From Streptomyces sp. NBC_01428 (lineage in GTDB: Bacteria; Actinomycetota; Actinomycetes; Streptomycetales; Streptomycetaceae), in assembly GCF_036231965.1 (NCBI RefSeq), contig NZ_CP109499.1, positions 6,448,001 to 6,512,000 on the forward strand: a stretch of DNA of 64,000 bases. Direction: 5' to 3'. A program made the translations under genes and the position numbers. This document shows, piece by piece, positions 8,766 through 16,960 of the stretch. Position 1 is the stretch's first letter; every line of letters begins with the position of its first letter. The notes below the pieces were generated by a model. That model ran no database searches. It was not told the origin of the DNA and worked only from the letters and a program-made list of their open reading frames with translations.

Positions 8766-9587
8766 TCACCCCCGGAGTTCCTGCGTGCAGCACTTCACGC
8801 TGCCGCCGCCCTTCAGGAGTTCGCCGAGGTCGATGCCGACCGGAGTGAAGCCGCGGTCGCGGAGCGGGCCGAAGAGACCGGCCGCCTCCTGGGGGAGCAG
8901 GACGTTCAGGCCGTCCGAGACCGCGTTCAGACCCATCGCGGCGGCGTCCTCGTCGGTGGCGGTCAGCGCGTCCGGGAACAGCCGGCGCAGCACCTCGCGG
9001 CTGCCGGGGGAGAACGCCCGCGGGTAGTACATGACCTCGTCCGTCGTGTCGTCGAGGACGGCGAGCGCCGTGTCCAGGTGGTAGAAGAGCGGGTCGACGA
9101 GGTCCAGGCCGATCACCGGACGGCCGAAGAACTCCTGCGCCTCACCGTGCGAGAGCGGGCTCGCCCGGAAGCCGCGGCCCGCGAGGACGTACGAGGCGGT
9201 GACCGCGAAGTCGCCCTCGCCCTCGTTGACGTGGACGGGCTCCAGGACCTCGGCGAACCCCCGGGCGCGGAACCACTCCAGGTGCGCCGCCGCCTCCGGC
9301 GCACGCTCCCGGAAGGCGAACCGGGCACCGAGCACCCGGCCGTCCACGACCGTCGCGCCGTTCGCCGCGAAGACCATGTCCGGCAGGCCGGGGCGGGGGG
9401 CGAGTTGCTCGACGGTGTGGCCGAGGGAGCGGTAGCGGTCGCGGAGGTCCTCCCACTGGGCGAGCGCGAGCGGCACGTCGACCGGCTTGGCGGGGTCCAT
9501 CCACGGGTTGATCGCGTACGTGACGTCGAAGTGCACCGGGGGGCACATGAGGTAACGCCGGGGCGTGGCACGACGGAGAGGGTGCAA
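8766..9587 (-). CDS. ddaH: Dimethylarginine dimethylaminohydrolase / amidinotransferase-family enzyme
   Basis: 273 aa of the guanidino-modifying pentein fold. The N-terminal RYLMCPPVHFDVTYAINPWM and the segment LPDMVFAANGATV are typical of the DDAH/arginine deiminase-like group. The C-terminal GGGSVKCCTQEL carries the catalytic Cys, and a His is expected in the FYHLDTALAVLD segment. The likely reaction is hydrolysis of methylated arginine (or a related guanidino compound) to citrulline plus an amine. I chose TTG at 9587 because AAGGAG lies 6 nt upstream; TTG at 9605 and ATG at 9548 are alternatives. No arginine-pathway partner is adjacent. Confidence 0.83.
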   Translation of the reverse strand: MHPLRRATPRRYLMCPPVHFDVTYAINPWMDPAKPVDVPLALAQWEDLRDRYRSLGHTVEQLAPRPGLPDMVFAANGATVVDGRVLGARFAFRERAPEAAAHLEWFRARGFAEVLEPVHVNEGEGDFAVTASYVLAGRGFRASPLSHGEAQEFFGRPVIGLDLVDPLFYHLDTALAVLDDTTDEVMYYPRAFSPGSREVLRRLFPDALTATDEDAAAMGLNAVSDGLNVLLPQEAAGLFGPLRDRGFTPVGIDLGELLKGGGSVKCCTQELRG

Positions 9588-9955
9588 GGAAGGCTCCTTA
9601 CGCAACCGCAGGGGCAGTTGATGCTCATGGTGCGCCGTGCGCCCCTCCGCCGCCCGCAGGCGGACGGGTGGTGTCCGCCGTCCGCGTCACGGGCGCCCCG
9701 CCCGGCCGCCGGAACGCCCGCGGGAAACGCCACGGGACCCCCGCCCGGGACGCCCGGGCGAATCCCGGCCGGGGGTACAGCGCGTACATCGGAACCCCGA
9801 CCGTGCGGCCCGCCGCAACGCCGATCGCAACGCCGACCGGAACGCCGGCCGGAACCGCGACCGGGGCCCCCGTCGGAACCCCCGCCGCGACGTCCGTCCA
9901 CGGGTGCCCGCCGGACGCGAGACGCCCCGTATCGCGGTCCTGGTAGGTTCGCCCC
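9588..9955. other. Intergenic region with a degenerate 12-bp low-complexity repeat
   Basis: The 368-bp gap between ddaH and the TetR gene contains, at about 9785-9900, imperfect repeats of the type GGAACGCCGACC. Both strands stay open through it and give Thr/Pro/Ala or Val/Gly/Ala repeats, but neither frame has a convincing start or homologous motif. The TetR promoter lies at the right end. Confidence 0.45.
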
Positions 9956-10618
9956 ATGGCCGAGATGCCCAGCTCCAGCCCCGATTCCGCCCCGGCACCC
10001 GGCCCCGCCGGGCGGCCCGCCCCCGACGCCACCCGGCGCAGCGAGAAGTCCCGCCGCGCGATCTTCGCCGCCGCCCTGGCCCTGGTCGGCGAGAGCGGCT
10101 ACCCGAAGACCACGATCGAGGGCATCGCGGCCCGGGCCGGGGTCGGCAAGCAGACGATCTACCGGTGGTGGTCGTCCAAGGCGGAGGTGCTGCTGGACGC
10201 CTTCATGGACCTCGGCGAACAGGCCGCGCGGGCCGCGGGACAGGAGCCGTACACCCTCCCGGACACCGGCGACCTGGCCGCCGATCTCAAACTGGTGCTG
10301 CGCGCCACCGTCGACGAGCTGCTCGACCCCGCCTTCGAGGTGCCCTCCCGCGCCCTCGCCGCCGAGGGCCTGGTGAACGACCGGCTCGGCGCCGAGTTCG
10401 TCGCCAAACTGCTCGAACCCCAGCTCCAGCTGTACGTCCGGCGCCTGCGCTCCGCCCAGGACCAGGGCGAGGTCCGCCCGGACGTCGACCCCCGGATCGC
10501 CCTGGAACTGTTCGTCTCCCCGCTCGCCCAGCGCTGGCTCCAGCGCACCGCCCCGATCACGTACGACTACACGGACACCCTCGTCGACTACGCCCTGCAC
10601 GGTCTCGCCCCGCGCTGA
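9956..10618 (+). CDS. TetR-family transcriptional regulator
   Basis: 220 aa. The N-terminal helix-turn-helix reads IARRAGVGKQTIYRWWSSKAEV with the typical TetR framework (a preceding ALALVGESGY helix). The C-terminal ligand-binding half has no recognisable effector motif. Start ATG at 9956 has no Shine-Dalgarno but follows TAGGTT by 6 nt, suggesting a leaderless message. No obvious target gene is adjacent: ddaH is divergent 368 bp away and the next gene is a prim-pol-like protein. Target and ligand are unknown. Confidence 0.85.
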   Translation: MAEMPSSSPDSAPAPGPAGRPAPDATRRSEKSRRAIFAAALALVGESGYPKTTIEGIAARAGVGKQTIYRWWSSKAEVLLDAFMDLGEQAARAAGQEPYTLPDTGDLAADLKLVLRATVDELLDPAFEVPSRALAAEGLVNDRLGAEFVAKLLEPQLQLYVRRLRSAQDQGEVRPDVDPRIALELFVSPLAQRWLQRTAPITYDYTDTLVDYALHGLAPR

Positions 10619-10799
10619 CGGTCCCGTCACCCTCCGAGCGGCCCGTAAATCGTCATACATCATGCGATAACACCTGATCAGGGCCCGGCGAACGCATCGC
10701 CCCACCTACCCCGGTTGTCGGCTCCGGCCACCCGGGGCGCAGGATGGTGGGACCATGGGCAAAGGACGACGAGTGCACTACGGCTTGGCGAGGGGATAG

Positions 10800-11537
10800 A
10801 TGAGCGCAGAGTTCGGAAGCCGCCCCGGCGCGCAGGGCAGGATCTCCCAGTGGCTGCGCGGACGCCGGCCCAAGCCTCCCGCGGAGACGTCCGACGCCCG
10901 GCGTGAGGCCCTGCTGCTCGCCGCCGCGGACGCGGGTCTGCCGCTCGCGCAGGCCGCGTACCCCGCGGGCCACCGCTGCTCCTGCGACCGCGTCGGCTGT
11001 CCCACACCCGCGCGTCACCCCGTCTCCTTCGCCTGGCAGACGCAGTCCACCACCGACCGCGCCCAGATCGAGCGCTGGGCCCGGCACCAGCCGAAGGCGA
11101 ACTTCATCACCGCGACCGGCATGACGCACGACGTGCTCGACGTGCCGCTGGAGGCGGGCCGTGAGGCGCTGGAGCGGATACTGGCCGCCGGCGTCGACGT
11201 CGGCCCGGTCGCCGAGACCGGCGACGGCCGCATGCTCTTCTTCACCCTCACCCGCGGTACGCCCGAGGACGAGGACGAGTGGTGGCCCTGCGAGCTGGAC
11301 TGCCACCCCGAGACGATGGACGAGCACCCCGGGTTCCGCTGGCACTGCCGCGGCTCGTACGTCCTGGTGCCGCCGGCCCAGCTGCCGGGCGGTCTGAGCG
11401 TCGACTGGGTGCGCGGTCCCGAGCACCCGCTGCCCGACCCGCTCACCCTCCTGGAACACCTCACGGACGCGTGCGCCCGCTACGCCGGGGAGAACGGCGG
11501 CGCGGAGCGGCTCGCCGCCTGGCCTCACCGGGGCTGA
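10800..11537 (+). CDS. Bifunctional DNA primase/polymerase N-terminal (prim-pol-like) domain protein
   Basis: 245 aa. It resembles the prim-pol domain (PF09250 type): a cysteine/histidine-containing stretch HRCSCDRVGCPTPARHP, a possible acidic pair in HDVLDVPLEAG, and a basic RGSYVLVPPAQ segment late in the protein. No helicase domain follows, so this is a stand-alone domain and its polymerase activity is unproven. GAGGGG precedes the ATG. A 14-codon open frame (10755-10799) ends directly against the start codon. The gene converges on the iron-operon lipoprotein across a shared terminator. Confidence 0.7.
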   Translation: MSAEFGSRPGAQGRISQWLRGRRPKPPAETSDARREALLLAAADAGLPLAQAAYPAGHRCSCDRVGCPTPARHPVSFAWQTQSTTDRAQIERWARHQPKANFITATGMTHDVLDVPLEAGREALERILAAGVDVGPVAETGDGRMLFFTLTRGTPEDEDEWWPCELDCHPETMDEHPGFRWHCRGSYVLVPPAQLPGGLSVDWVRGPEHPLPDPLTLLEHLTDACARYAGENGGAERLAAWPHRG

Positions 11538-11546
11538 TCGGAGACC

Positions 11547-11570
11547 GGTCCGGCCCCCCGGGGCCGGACC
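11547..11570. terminator. Bidirectional terminator hairpin
   Basis: A perfect 11-bp stem (11547-11557 with 11560-11570) with a 2-nt loop lies between the convergent prim-pol and lipoprotein genes and can serve both. Confidence 0.75.
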
Positions 11571-11574
11571 GCGC

Positions 11575-12597
11575 TCACTCGCCCTTCGCGCCGGTCAGTC
11601 CCTCGACCCGTCCGAGGACGGACACCCGCTGGTCGTCCGCGCCCTTCGCCGGGTCCAGGGCCACCTGGTTGGAGACGAACTCCAGGGTCAGGGACTGCTT
11701 GATCTCACCGGTCGTCAGCGCCTGGACGTCCGCGCTGGGCGTCGGGATCGCGCTGCCCTCCGCGGCGGTCTGCTTCTCGAAGCGGTGCGTCGTGAAGAAC
11801 ACCAGCGCCCCGCCGTCCGCGGTGCGCAGACCCACCGGCGCGTGGTCGCCCGTGGTCAGCGGCTCGTCGATGTACTGCCGTGCGAGCCCCGGCCGGTTGG
11901 CGAACTTCTTGCGCTGGGCCCGCCACAGCGAGGTGTGCGTCCCCGCCGCGAACGTGTCGCCGCCCGCCCGCAGATAGGTCGCGTAGGTGCTGCCGAGCTT
12001 CTCCGGCTCGACGGCGAGCGCGGCGTCGTCGGCCGTGACGGGCTGCGCCCAGCCGTCCTTGTCCCGCGTGAACCGCGGCACCTCGTCGGCGGTGAGGACC
12101 GTCAGATACGAGGCCTGCCACACCTCGGCGGCGCTGCCCCGGGTGAAGACCATCAGCCAACGGCTGCCCGGCGCGCCCTTGTTGGCCGCCGTGTTCGCCA
12201 CGAACCAGCGCGGCCACGCCGCCTTCGCGGGTATGGAGAACGTCGCGTCCCGGAACTCCAGCGCCGAATGCGCGGGATTCCCACCGGGGCTGTTCTTGTG
12301 CCCGGCCTTCAGCTTGGCGGCGTCGATGTCCGCGAGCGGACCGGTCACCCGGTCCGCGTCCTGCGAACGGTCGTACGTCTTGTCCGCCTTGTTGTAGGCG
12401 GCGGTGAAGTCCTTGAGCGCGCGGGCGGCTTCGGCGCGGGTCGCCGCCGGGACGACCTCCCGCTCACCGTGCACCACCACGCAGCCGCTCGCGGCGACGG
12501 ACAGAGCGGTCACCGCTCCCGTCGCCAGGACGAAACGGCGGAGGCTGCCGGAACTACGAGGCCTTCGTGGGCTGCGACCCGTGTGATCCCTGCTCAT
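11575..12597 (-). CDS. Putative lipoprotein of unknown function, last gene of the efe operon
   Basis: 340 aa. An N-terminal export signal with a hydrophobic stretch and lipobox SVAASGC predicts lipidation at Cys39. The mature part is soluble with no motif I recognise; it contains Trp-rich segments (PRWFVANTA, SRWLMVFTRG). Start ATG at 12597 has GGTGAAGG upstream and lies 44 nt inside the 3' end of efeU, implying translational coupling. Operon position suggests a role in iron uptake or the cell envelope, but that is inference only. Confidence 0.72.
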   Translation of the reverse strand: MSRDHTGRSPRRPRSSGSLRRFVLATGAVTALSVAASGCVVVHGEREVVPAATRAEAARALKDFTAAYNKADKTYDRSQDADRVTGPLADIDAAKLKAGHKNSPGGNPAHSALEFRDATFSIPAKAAWPRWFVANTAANKGAPGSRWLMVFTRGSAAEVWQASYLTVLTADEVPRFTRDKDGWAQPVTADDAALAVEPEKLGSTYATYLRAGGDTFAAGTHTSLWRAQRKKFANRPGLARQYIDEPLTTGDHAPVGLRTADGGALVFFTTHRFEKQTAAEGSAIPTPSADVQALTTGEIKQSLTLEFVSNQVALDPAKGADDQRVSVLGRVEGLTGAKGE

Positions 12598-13429
12598 CAG
12601 GTGCCTTCACCTTCCCCTTCCCGGAGGCGAACCCTACCGGGGCGAGGAAGATCGCGAGTGTCGGGACCAGGTAGAGCGCCCACACCGTGACCTGGAGGAC
12701 GGTGGGGTCGGGCTGGAAGTTGAAGACGCCCTTGAGGAGGGTGCCGTACCAGCTGGTGGGGTCGATGGTGTTGCTGATGTCGAAGGCCAGGCTGGTGAGG
12801 CCGGGGATGAAGTCGGCTTCCTGGAGGTCGTGGACGCCGTAGGCGAGGACGCCGGCGGCGACGACGACGAGCATGCCGCCGGTCCAGGTGAAGAACTTGG
12901 CGAGGTTGATCTTGAGGGCGCCGCGGTAGAACAGCCAGCCGAGGAGGACGGCGGTGGCGAGGCCGAGGGCGACACCGATGAGGGGGCGGGGGGTGCCGTC
13001 GCTGGCGGCGTGGACGGAGGCCCAGACGAACAGGGCGGTCTCCAGGCCTTCGCGGCCCACCGCGAGGAAGGCGGTGGCGACGAGGGCGCCGGTGCCCATG
13101 GCGAGGGCGGCGTCGAGCTTGCCGTGCAGTTCGGTCTTGAGGTGGCGGGCGGTGCGCCGCATCCAGAAGACCATCCAGGTGACGAGGCCGACGGCGACGA
13201 TCGACAGGGAGCCGCCGAGGGCTTCCTGGGCCTGGAACGTCATTTCCTGGGAGCCGAATTCGAGGGCGCAGCCGAAGCCGAGGGCGACGGCGATGGCGAC
13301 GGCGATGCCGCCCCAGATCGGCTTGAGGGCGTCCCTGCGGTCCGTCTTGACGAGGTAGGCGATGAGGATGCAGACGACGAGGCTGGCTTCGAGGCCCTCG
13401 CGCAGGCCGATCAGGTAGTTGGAGAACAT
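12554..13429 (-). CDS. efeU: FTR1-family iron permease EfeU
   Basis: 291 aa with about seven membrane segments. Both R-E-G-L-E motifs that bind iron in FTR1/EfeU permeases are present: LREGLEASLVV near the N-terminus and GREGLETALFVW mid-protein. The protein would move iron across the cytoplasmic membrane after EfeO/EfeB handling. The tail is hydrophilic (GKGKVKAPDEQ). The ATG lies 2 nt beyond the efeB stop, so it is co-transcribed with efeO and efeB in the order O-B-U. Confidence 0.95.
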   Translation of the reverse strand: MFSNYLIGLREGLEASLVVCILIAYLVKTDRRDALKPIWGGIAVAIAVALGFGCALEFGSQEMTFQAQEALGGSLSIVAVGLVTWMVFWMRRTARHLKTELHGKLDAALAMGTGALVATAFLAVGREGLETALFVWASVHAASDGTPRPLIGVALGLATAVLLGWLFYRGALKINLAKFFTWTGGMLVVVAAGVLAYGVHDLQEADFIPGLTSLAFDISNTIDPTSWYGTLLKGVFNFQPDPTVLQVTVWALYLVPTLAIFLAPVGFASGKGKVKAPDEQGSHGSQPTKAS

Positions 13430-13431
13430 GG

Positions 13432-14724
13432 TCAGGCCTCCTTGGAGAACAGCGTGCGGCCCCACCAGTCGTCCTTGTCGCGGACGCCGGGCGGGACGGC
13501 GAACAGCGCCGAACTCACGTGCTGGATGTACTCGTTGAGGGCGTCGGTGCGCGCGAGGCTGCGCTGGACGGGGATGAAGCCCTTGCGGACGTCGCGCTGG
13601 TAGGCGAGGAAGAACAGGCCTGCTTCGAGGCGGCCGAGTCCGTCGGTGCCGTCGGTGAAGGAGTAGCCGCGGCGCAGGATCGTCGCTCCGTGGTTGGCGT
13701 CGGGGTGCGCGAGGCGGACGTGCGCGTCGGGCTTCATCGCCTTGAGGAACGGCTCGTCGTGTTCCTTGGCCTTGCCGACGGGGGCGCCTTCGCCCTTGTC
13801 CCGGCCGAAGACGTCTTCCTGTTCCTGGAGGGAGGTGCGGTCCCAGGTCTCGATGTTCATGCGGATGCGGCGGGCGACGAGATAGGAGCCGCCGGTCATC
13901 CAGTCGCTGCCGTCGCCGTCGCCGACCCAGACGAACTTCTTCAGGCGGTCGGTCTCGGTGCCGGCGATGTTGCGGGTGCCGTCCTTGAAGCCCATGAGGT
14001 TGCGGGGGGTCTGGGCGTCGGGGGTGGTGGAGGAGGTTTTGCCGAAGCCAAGCTGGGACCAGCGGATGGCGACGGTGCCGAAGCCGATGCGGGCGAGGTT
14101 GCGGATGGCGTGGACGGCGACCTGGGGGTCGTCGGCGCAGGCCTGGATGCACAGGTCGCCGTTGCTGCGGCTCTTGTCGAGGTTGTCGCCGGGGAACTGG
14201 GGGAGGTCGACGAGGGCGTCGGGGCGGCGGTCGGCGAGGTCGAACTTGTCGAACAGGGACGGTCCGAAGCCGATCGTCAGGGTCAGCCGGGAGGGGCTGA
14301 GGCCGAGGGCTTCGCCGGTGTCGTCCGGGGGTGCCTCGGCGAGGCCGCCGTAGGCGCCGTCGCCGACGGTGTGTCCGGCGGTCATGCGGGCGGCGGCGCG
14401 GGTCCAGTCCTTGAGGAGCTGGACGAACGCGGCGCGGTCGTCGGTCTTGACGTCGAACGCGGCGAAGTGGAGGCGGTCCTGGACCGGGGTGGCGATGCCG
14501 GCCTGGTGGGTGCCGTGGAAGGGGACCGGACCCGAGGTGTCGGACCCGGCGGGGTCGACGTCGTTGCCGGTGCGGGTCATCGCGACGGCACCGCCGGCCA
14601 CGGCGGCACCGAGCGCGAGCCCGGCACCGCCCCAGCCGATCAGCGAACGCCGGGACGGCGCGGAGCCGCCTGCGGCAGGTCCGGTGTCCTCCGTGCCCTC
14701 CGTGCTGTCCTGGGCGTTCGTCAT
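13432..14724 (-). CDS. efeB: DyP-type heme peroxidase / deferrochelatase EfeB
   Basis: 430 aa. A Tat signal (SRRSLIGWGG, Arg25-Arg26) exports the folded hemoprotein. The DyP signature G-x-x-D-G is seen in MGFKDGTRN, and a proximal-His region lies in VRLAHPDANHGATIL. EfeB proteins oxidise ferrous iron or peroxidase substrates, and deferrochelation of heme has been proposed for them. It sits between efeO (upstream, 22 nt gap) and efeU. Its closeness to the hmu genes fits heme-iron use. Confidence 0.94.
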   Translation of the reverse strand: MTNAQDSTEGTEDTGPAAGGSAPSRRSLIGWGGAGLALGAAVAGGAVAMTRTGNDVDPAGSDTSGPVPFHGTHQAGIATPVQDRLHFAAFDVKTDDRAAFVQLLKDWTRAAARMTAGHTVGDGAYGGLAEAPPDDTGEALGLSPSRLTLTIGFGPSLFDKFDLADRRPDALVDLPQFPGDNLDKSRSNGDLCIQACADDPQVAVHAIRNLARIGFGTVAIRWSQLGFGKTSSTTPDAQTPRNLMGFKDGTRNIAGTETDRLKKFVWVGDGDGSDWMTGGSYLVARRIRMNIETWDRTSLQEQEDVFGRDKGEGAPVGKAKEHDEPFLKAMKPDAHVRLAHPDANHGATILRRGYSFTDGTDGLGRLEAGLFFLAYQRDVRKGFIPVQRSLARTDALNEYIQHVSSALFAVPPGVRDKDDWWGRTLFSKEA

Positions 14725-14746
14725 GATGCTGTTCCTCTGTCCGCGA

Positions 14747-15883
14747 CTACTTGACGACGGCGGCGGCGAGCTTCGACAGGGGCTCGGCGAGCGCGTTGAC
14801 CCCGTCCGACAGCTCCTTGGTCTGCGCCTTGGTGAGCGTGTCGTACGAGACGAAGCCGTCCGAGGTCTTGTCGGTGCGGTACTTGTCGAGCAGCGTGTCG
14901 AGCGCCGTGAACTGCTTGTCCAGGTTGGTCGTCAGGGCCTTGTCGTTCTGCTCGGCGACCGGCTTGAGCAGCTCGTACGCCTTCTGGGCGCCTTCGACGT
15001 TGGCCTTGAAGTCGCTGAGGTCGGTGTGCGAGTAGCGGTCCTCCTCGCCGGTGACCTTGCCCGTGGCGACCTCGTCCAGCAGCTCCTTGGCACCGTTGGC
15101 CATCGACGTCGGCGTGATCTCGGCCTTGCCGACCCGCTTCTGCCAGTCCTTCAGGTCCGTGACGAGCTGGTCGGCGAGCGTCTTCTGCTCGGCGCCGATC
15201 TTCTTGTCCTGCCAGAGGGACTTCTCCAGCGCGTGCCAGCCGGTCCACTTCTGGCCCTTCTCCAGGCCGTCCGCGCGGGTGTCCGTCTTCGGGTCGATGT
15301 CACCGAAGGACTCGGCGATCGGCTCGGTGCGCTCCCAGCCGACGCGGGAGGGGGCGAAGGCCTTCTTGGCGGCTTCGAGGTCGCCGGCCTTGATGGCGTC
15401 GGCGAACGTCTGCACCTTGGGGATCGTGGCGTCGGCCTGCTCCTGCGCGTACTCGCGGTAGGCGGCGACGGCCTTGTCCAGGCGCGGGTCGCGCCGGGCG
15501 ACCTTGCCGCCGGTCACGGTGAGCTTCTGGCGCACGCCCAGGCCCTTCATGCCCGGGCGGCAGGCGATCTGGTACGAACCGGCCTTCACCTCGGCGGTCA
15601 GCGTGTACTTGGTGCCCGGGCCGATGTTCTCCTTCTCGGAGACGATCCGGTCGTCGGGGAAGAGGATCTCGACCTCGGTCGCCTTCGACCCCTTGTTCTC
15701 GATCTTCAGCGTGACCTGTCCGGCCGGCACCGACTTCACCGAGGTGTCGCACTTCGCGTCGGCGGCGGTCACCTGGATCGCGTCGCCGTTCTTGGCGTCG
15801 CTCTTCTCGGTGCAACCCGTGACGGCGGCCAGAGCTGCCGCGGTGGCGGCAGCGGTGACAACAGAGAGTCGGACGGCTCGCAT
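14747..15883 (-). CDS. efeO: Iron uptake lipoprotein EfeO (cupredoxin plus M75/imelysin domains)
   Basis: 378 aa. Signal peptide with lipobox AAVTGC gives a lipidated Cys24. An N-terminal cupredoxin-like domain (about 35-125) is followed by a helical M75 imelysin domain carrying the H-x-x-E iron motif in GWHALEKSLW. EfeO is thought to bind periplasmic or surface ferric/ferrous iron and deliver it to EfeU. It is the first gene of efeOBU. An iron box lies 49-67 bp upstream of its ATG, so expression should rise under iron limitation. Confidence 0.95.
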   Translation of the reverse strand: MRAVRLSVVTAAATAAALAAVTGCTEKSDAKNGDAIQVTAADAKCDTSVKSVPAGQVTLKIENKGSKATEVEILFPDDRIVSEKENIGPGTKYTLTAEVKAGSYQIACRPGMKGLGVRQKLTVTGGKVARRDPRLDKAVAAYREYAQEQADATIPKVQTFADAIKAGDLEAAKKAFAPSRVGWERTEPIAESFGDIDPKTDTRADGLEKGQKWTGWHALEKSLWQDKKIGAEQKTLADQLVTDLKDWQKRVGKAEITPTSMANGAKELLDEVATGKVTGEEDRYSHTDLSDFKANVEGAQKAYELLKPVAEQNDKALTTNLDKQFTALDTLLDKYRTDKTSDGFVSYDTLTKAQTKELSDGVNALAEPLSKLAAAVVK

Positions 15884-15931
15884 TCAGGCTCCAAGAGAAG
15901 TCGGACAAACCGCACGGAGGTCCCCCGTCGG

Positions 15932-15950
15932 CATGGTGAGGCTGGCCTAA
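15932..15950 (-). promoter_or_regulatory. DmdR/IdeR-type iron box for efeOBU
   Basis: The 19-mer CATGGTGAGGCTGGCCTAA matches the actinobacterial iron-box palindrome TTAGGTTAGGCTAACCTAA at 13 of 19 positions by eye, all in the core and right arm. It lies in the 189-bp gap upstream of efeO, where a repressor would block transcription when iron is plentiful. Confidence 0.6.
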
Positions 15951-16072
15951 CTTATCTGAGGCTTGCCTTGGTGATACCCGGTCGTTCGGTGATTCAGCTC
16001 TCACAGTCGCCGTACAGAAACAGCGAGATCACGGTGACTCAAAACAGACCCCACGGGAGGGTCAAGGAAAGG

Positions 16073-16960
16073 TCAAGCGTCCCGTCTCGGCGTGATGAGC
16101 GCGGCGCCGGTGCGCGGATGCGGGAGCACCTCGACCGGCTGCCGGTAGACGTCGCTCAGCAGGCCGTCGGTGAACACCTCCGCCGGCGGACCGTCGGCCG
16201 CGATCCGGCCGGCGCACAGCACCGCCGTCCGGTCCGCGTAGGCCGCGGCGAGGCCCAGGTCGTGCAGCACCACGACCACGGCGTCACCGGCGGCCGCCCG
16301 CTCCCGGCACACCCGCAGGACCAACTCCTGGTGCCGCAGGTCGAGTGCGGCCGTCGGCTCGTCGAGAAGGAGCAGCGGTGCGCGCTGGGCGAGCACCCGG
16401 GCGAGCGCCACCCGCGCCCGTTCGCCGCCGCTGAGCGCGGCGAACGAGCGGGGCGCGAACCCGGTGACCTCGGTGGCGGCCATGGCGGAGGCGACCGCGG
16501 TGTCGTCGTCGTGCGGGGTGTGGGCCCAGGGCGCCCGGCCCATCCGGACGACCTCCTCGACCGTGAACGGGAACGACAGGGCCGCCGCCTGGGGCAGCAC
16601 GGCCCGGCGAAGGGCGAGTTCGGGCGCCGTCCACTCCGTCGCCGGACGCCCGTGCAGCCGTACGACCCCCTCGGCGGGCGGCAGATCGGCCGCCAGCGCG
16701 GACAACAGGGTGGACTTTCCCGCCCCGTTGGGTCCGACCAGGGCGAGCACCTCACCGGCGCGGGCGCTGACGTCCACGCCGCGCAGCACCTCCTCGGTGC
16801 CCAGCCGGACGTGCAGGTCCTCGGTCTGGGCCAGGACGTCGCCCGGGGCGGGCCGGGGAGGCGGCACGGGCCGCGCCGTCCCCGGCAGCAGCAGGCGCAG
16901 GGCCGTGCGCGGCAGCCGCGAGGGCGTCGTCGGCCCGGACTTCGTACGAGCGGTTCTCAC
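16073..16960 (-). CDS. hmuV: Heme ABC transporter ATP-binding protein HmuV
   Basis: 295 aa. An N-terminal Arg/Pro-rich extension of about 40 residues precedes the ABC domain. Walker A is GPNGAGKS, the signature is LSGGERARVALAR, Walker B is LLLLDEPTAALD and the switch His lies in VVVLHDLGLA. It powers import of heme (or a related chelate) through HmuU. The GTG start at 16960 overlaps the permease stop by 4 nt (GTGA) and has AAGGAGG upstream. Heme specificity is inferred from the HtaA and heme oxygenase neighbours. Confidence 0.92.
   Translation of the reverse strand: MRTARTKSGPTTPSRLPRTALRLLLPGTARPVPPPRPAPGDVLAQTEDLHVRLGTEEVLRGVDVSARAGEVLALVGPNGAGKSTLLSALAADLPPAEGVVRLHGRPATEWTAPELALRRAVLPQAAALSFPFTVEEVVRMGRAPWAHTPHDDDTAVASAMAATEVTGFAPRSFAALSGGERARVALARVLAQRAPLLLLDEPTAALDLRHQELVLRVCRERAAAGDAVVVVLHDLGLAAAYADRTAVLCAGRIAADGPPAEVFTDGLLSDVYRQPVEVLPHPRTGAALITPRRDA

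Noticed and set aside
9625..10032. Candidate Val/Gly/Ala repeat protein on the minus strand
   Set aside because: It is generated by the 12-bp repeat, overlaps the start of the TetR gene and has no supported start.
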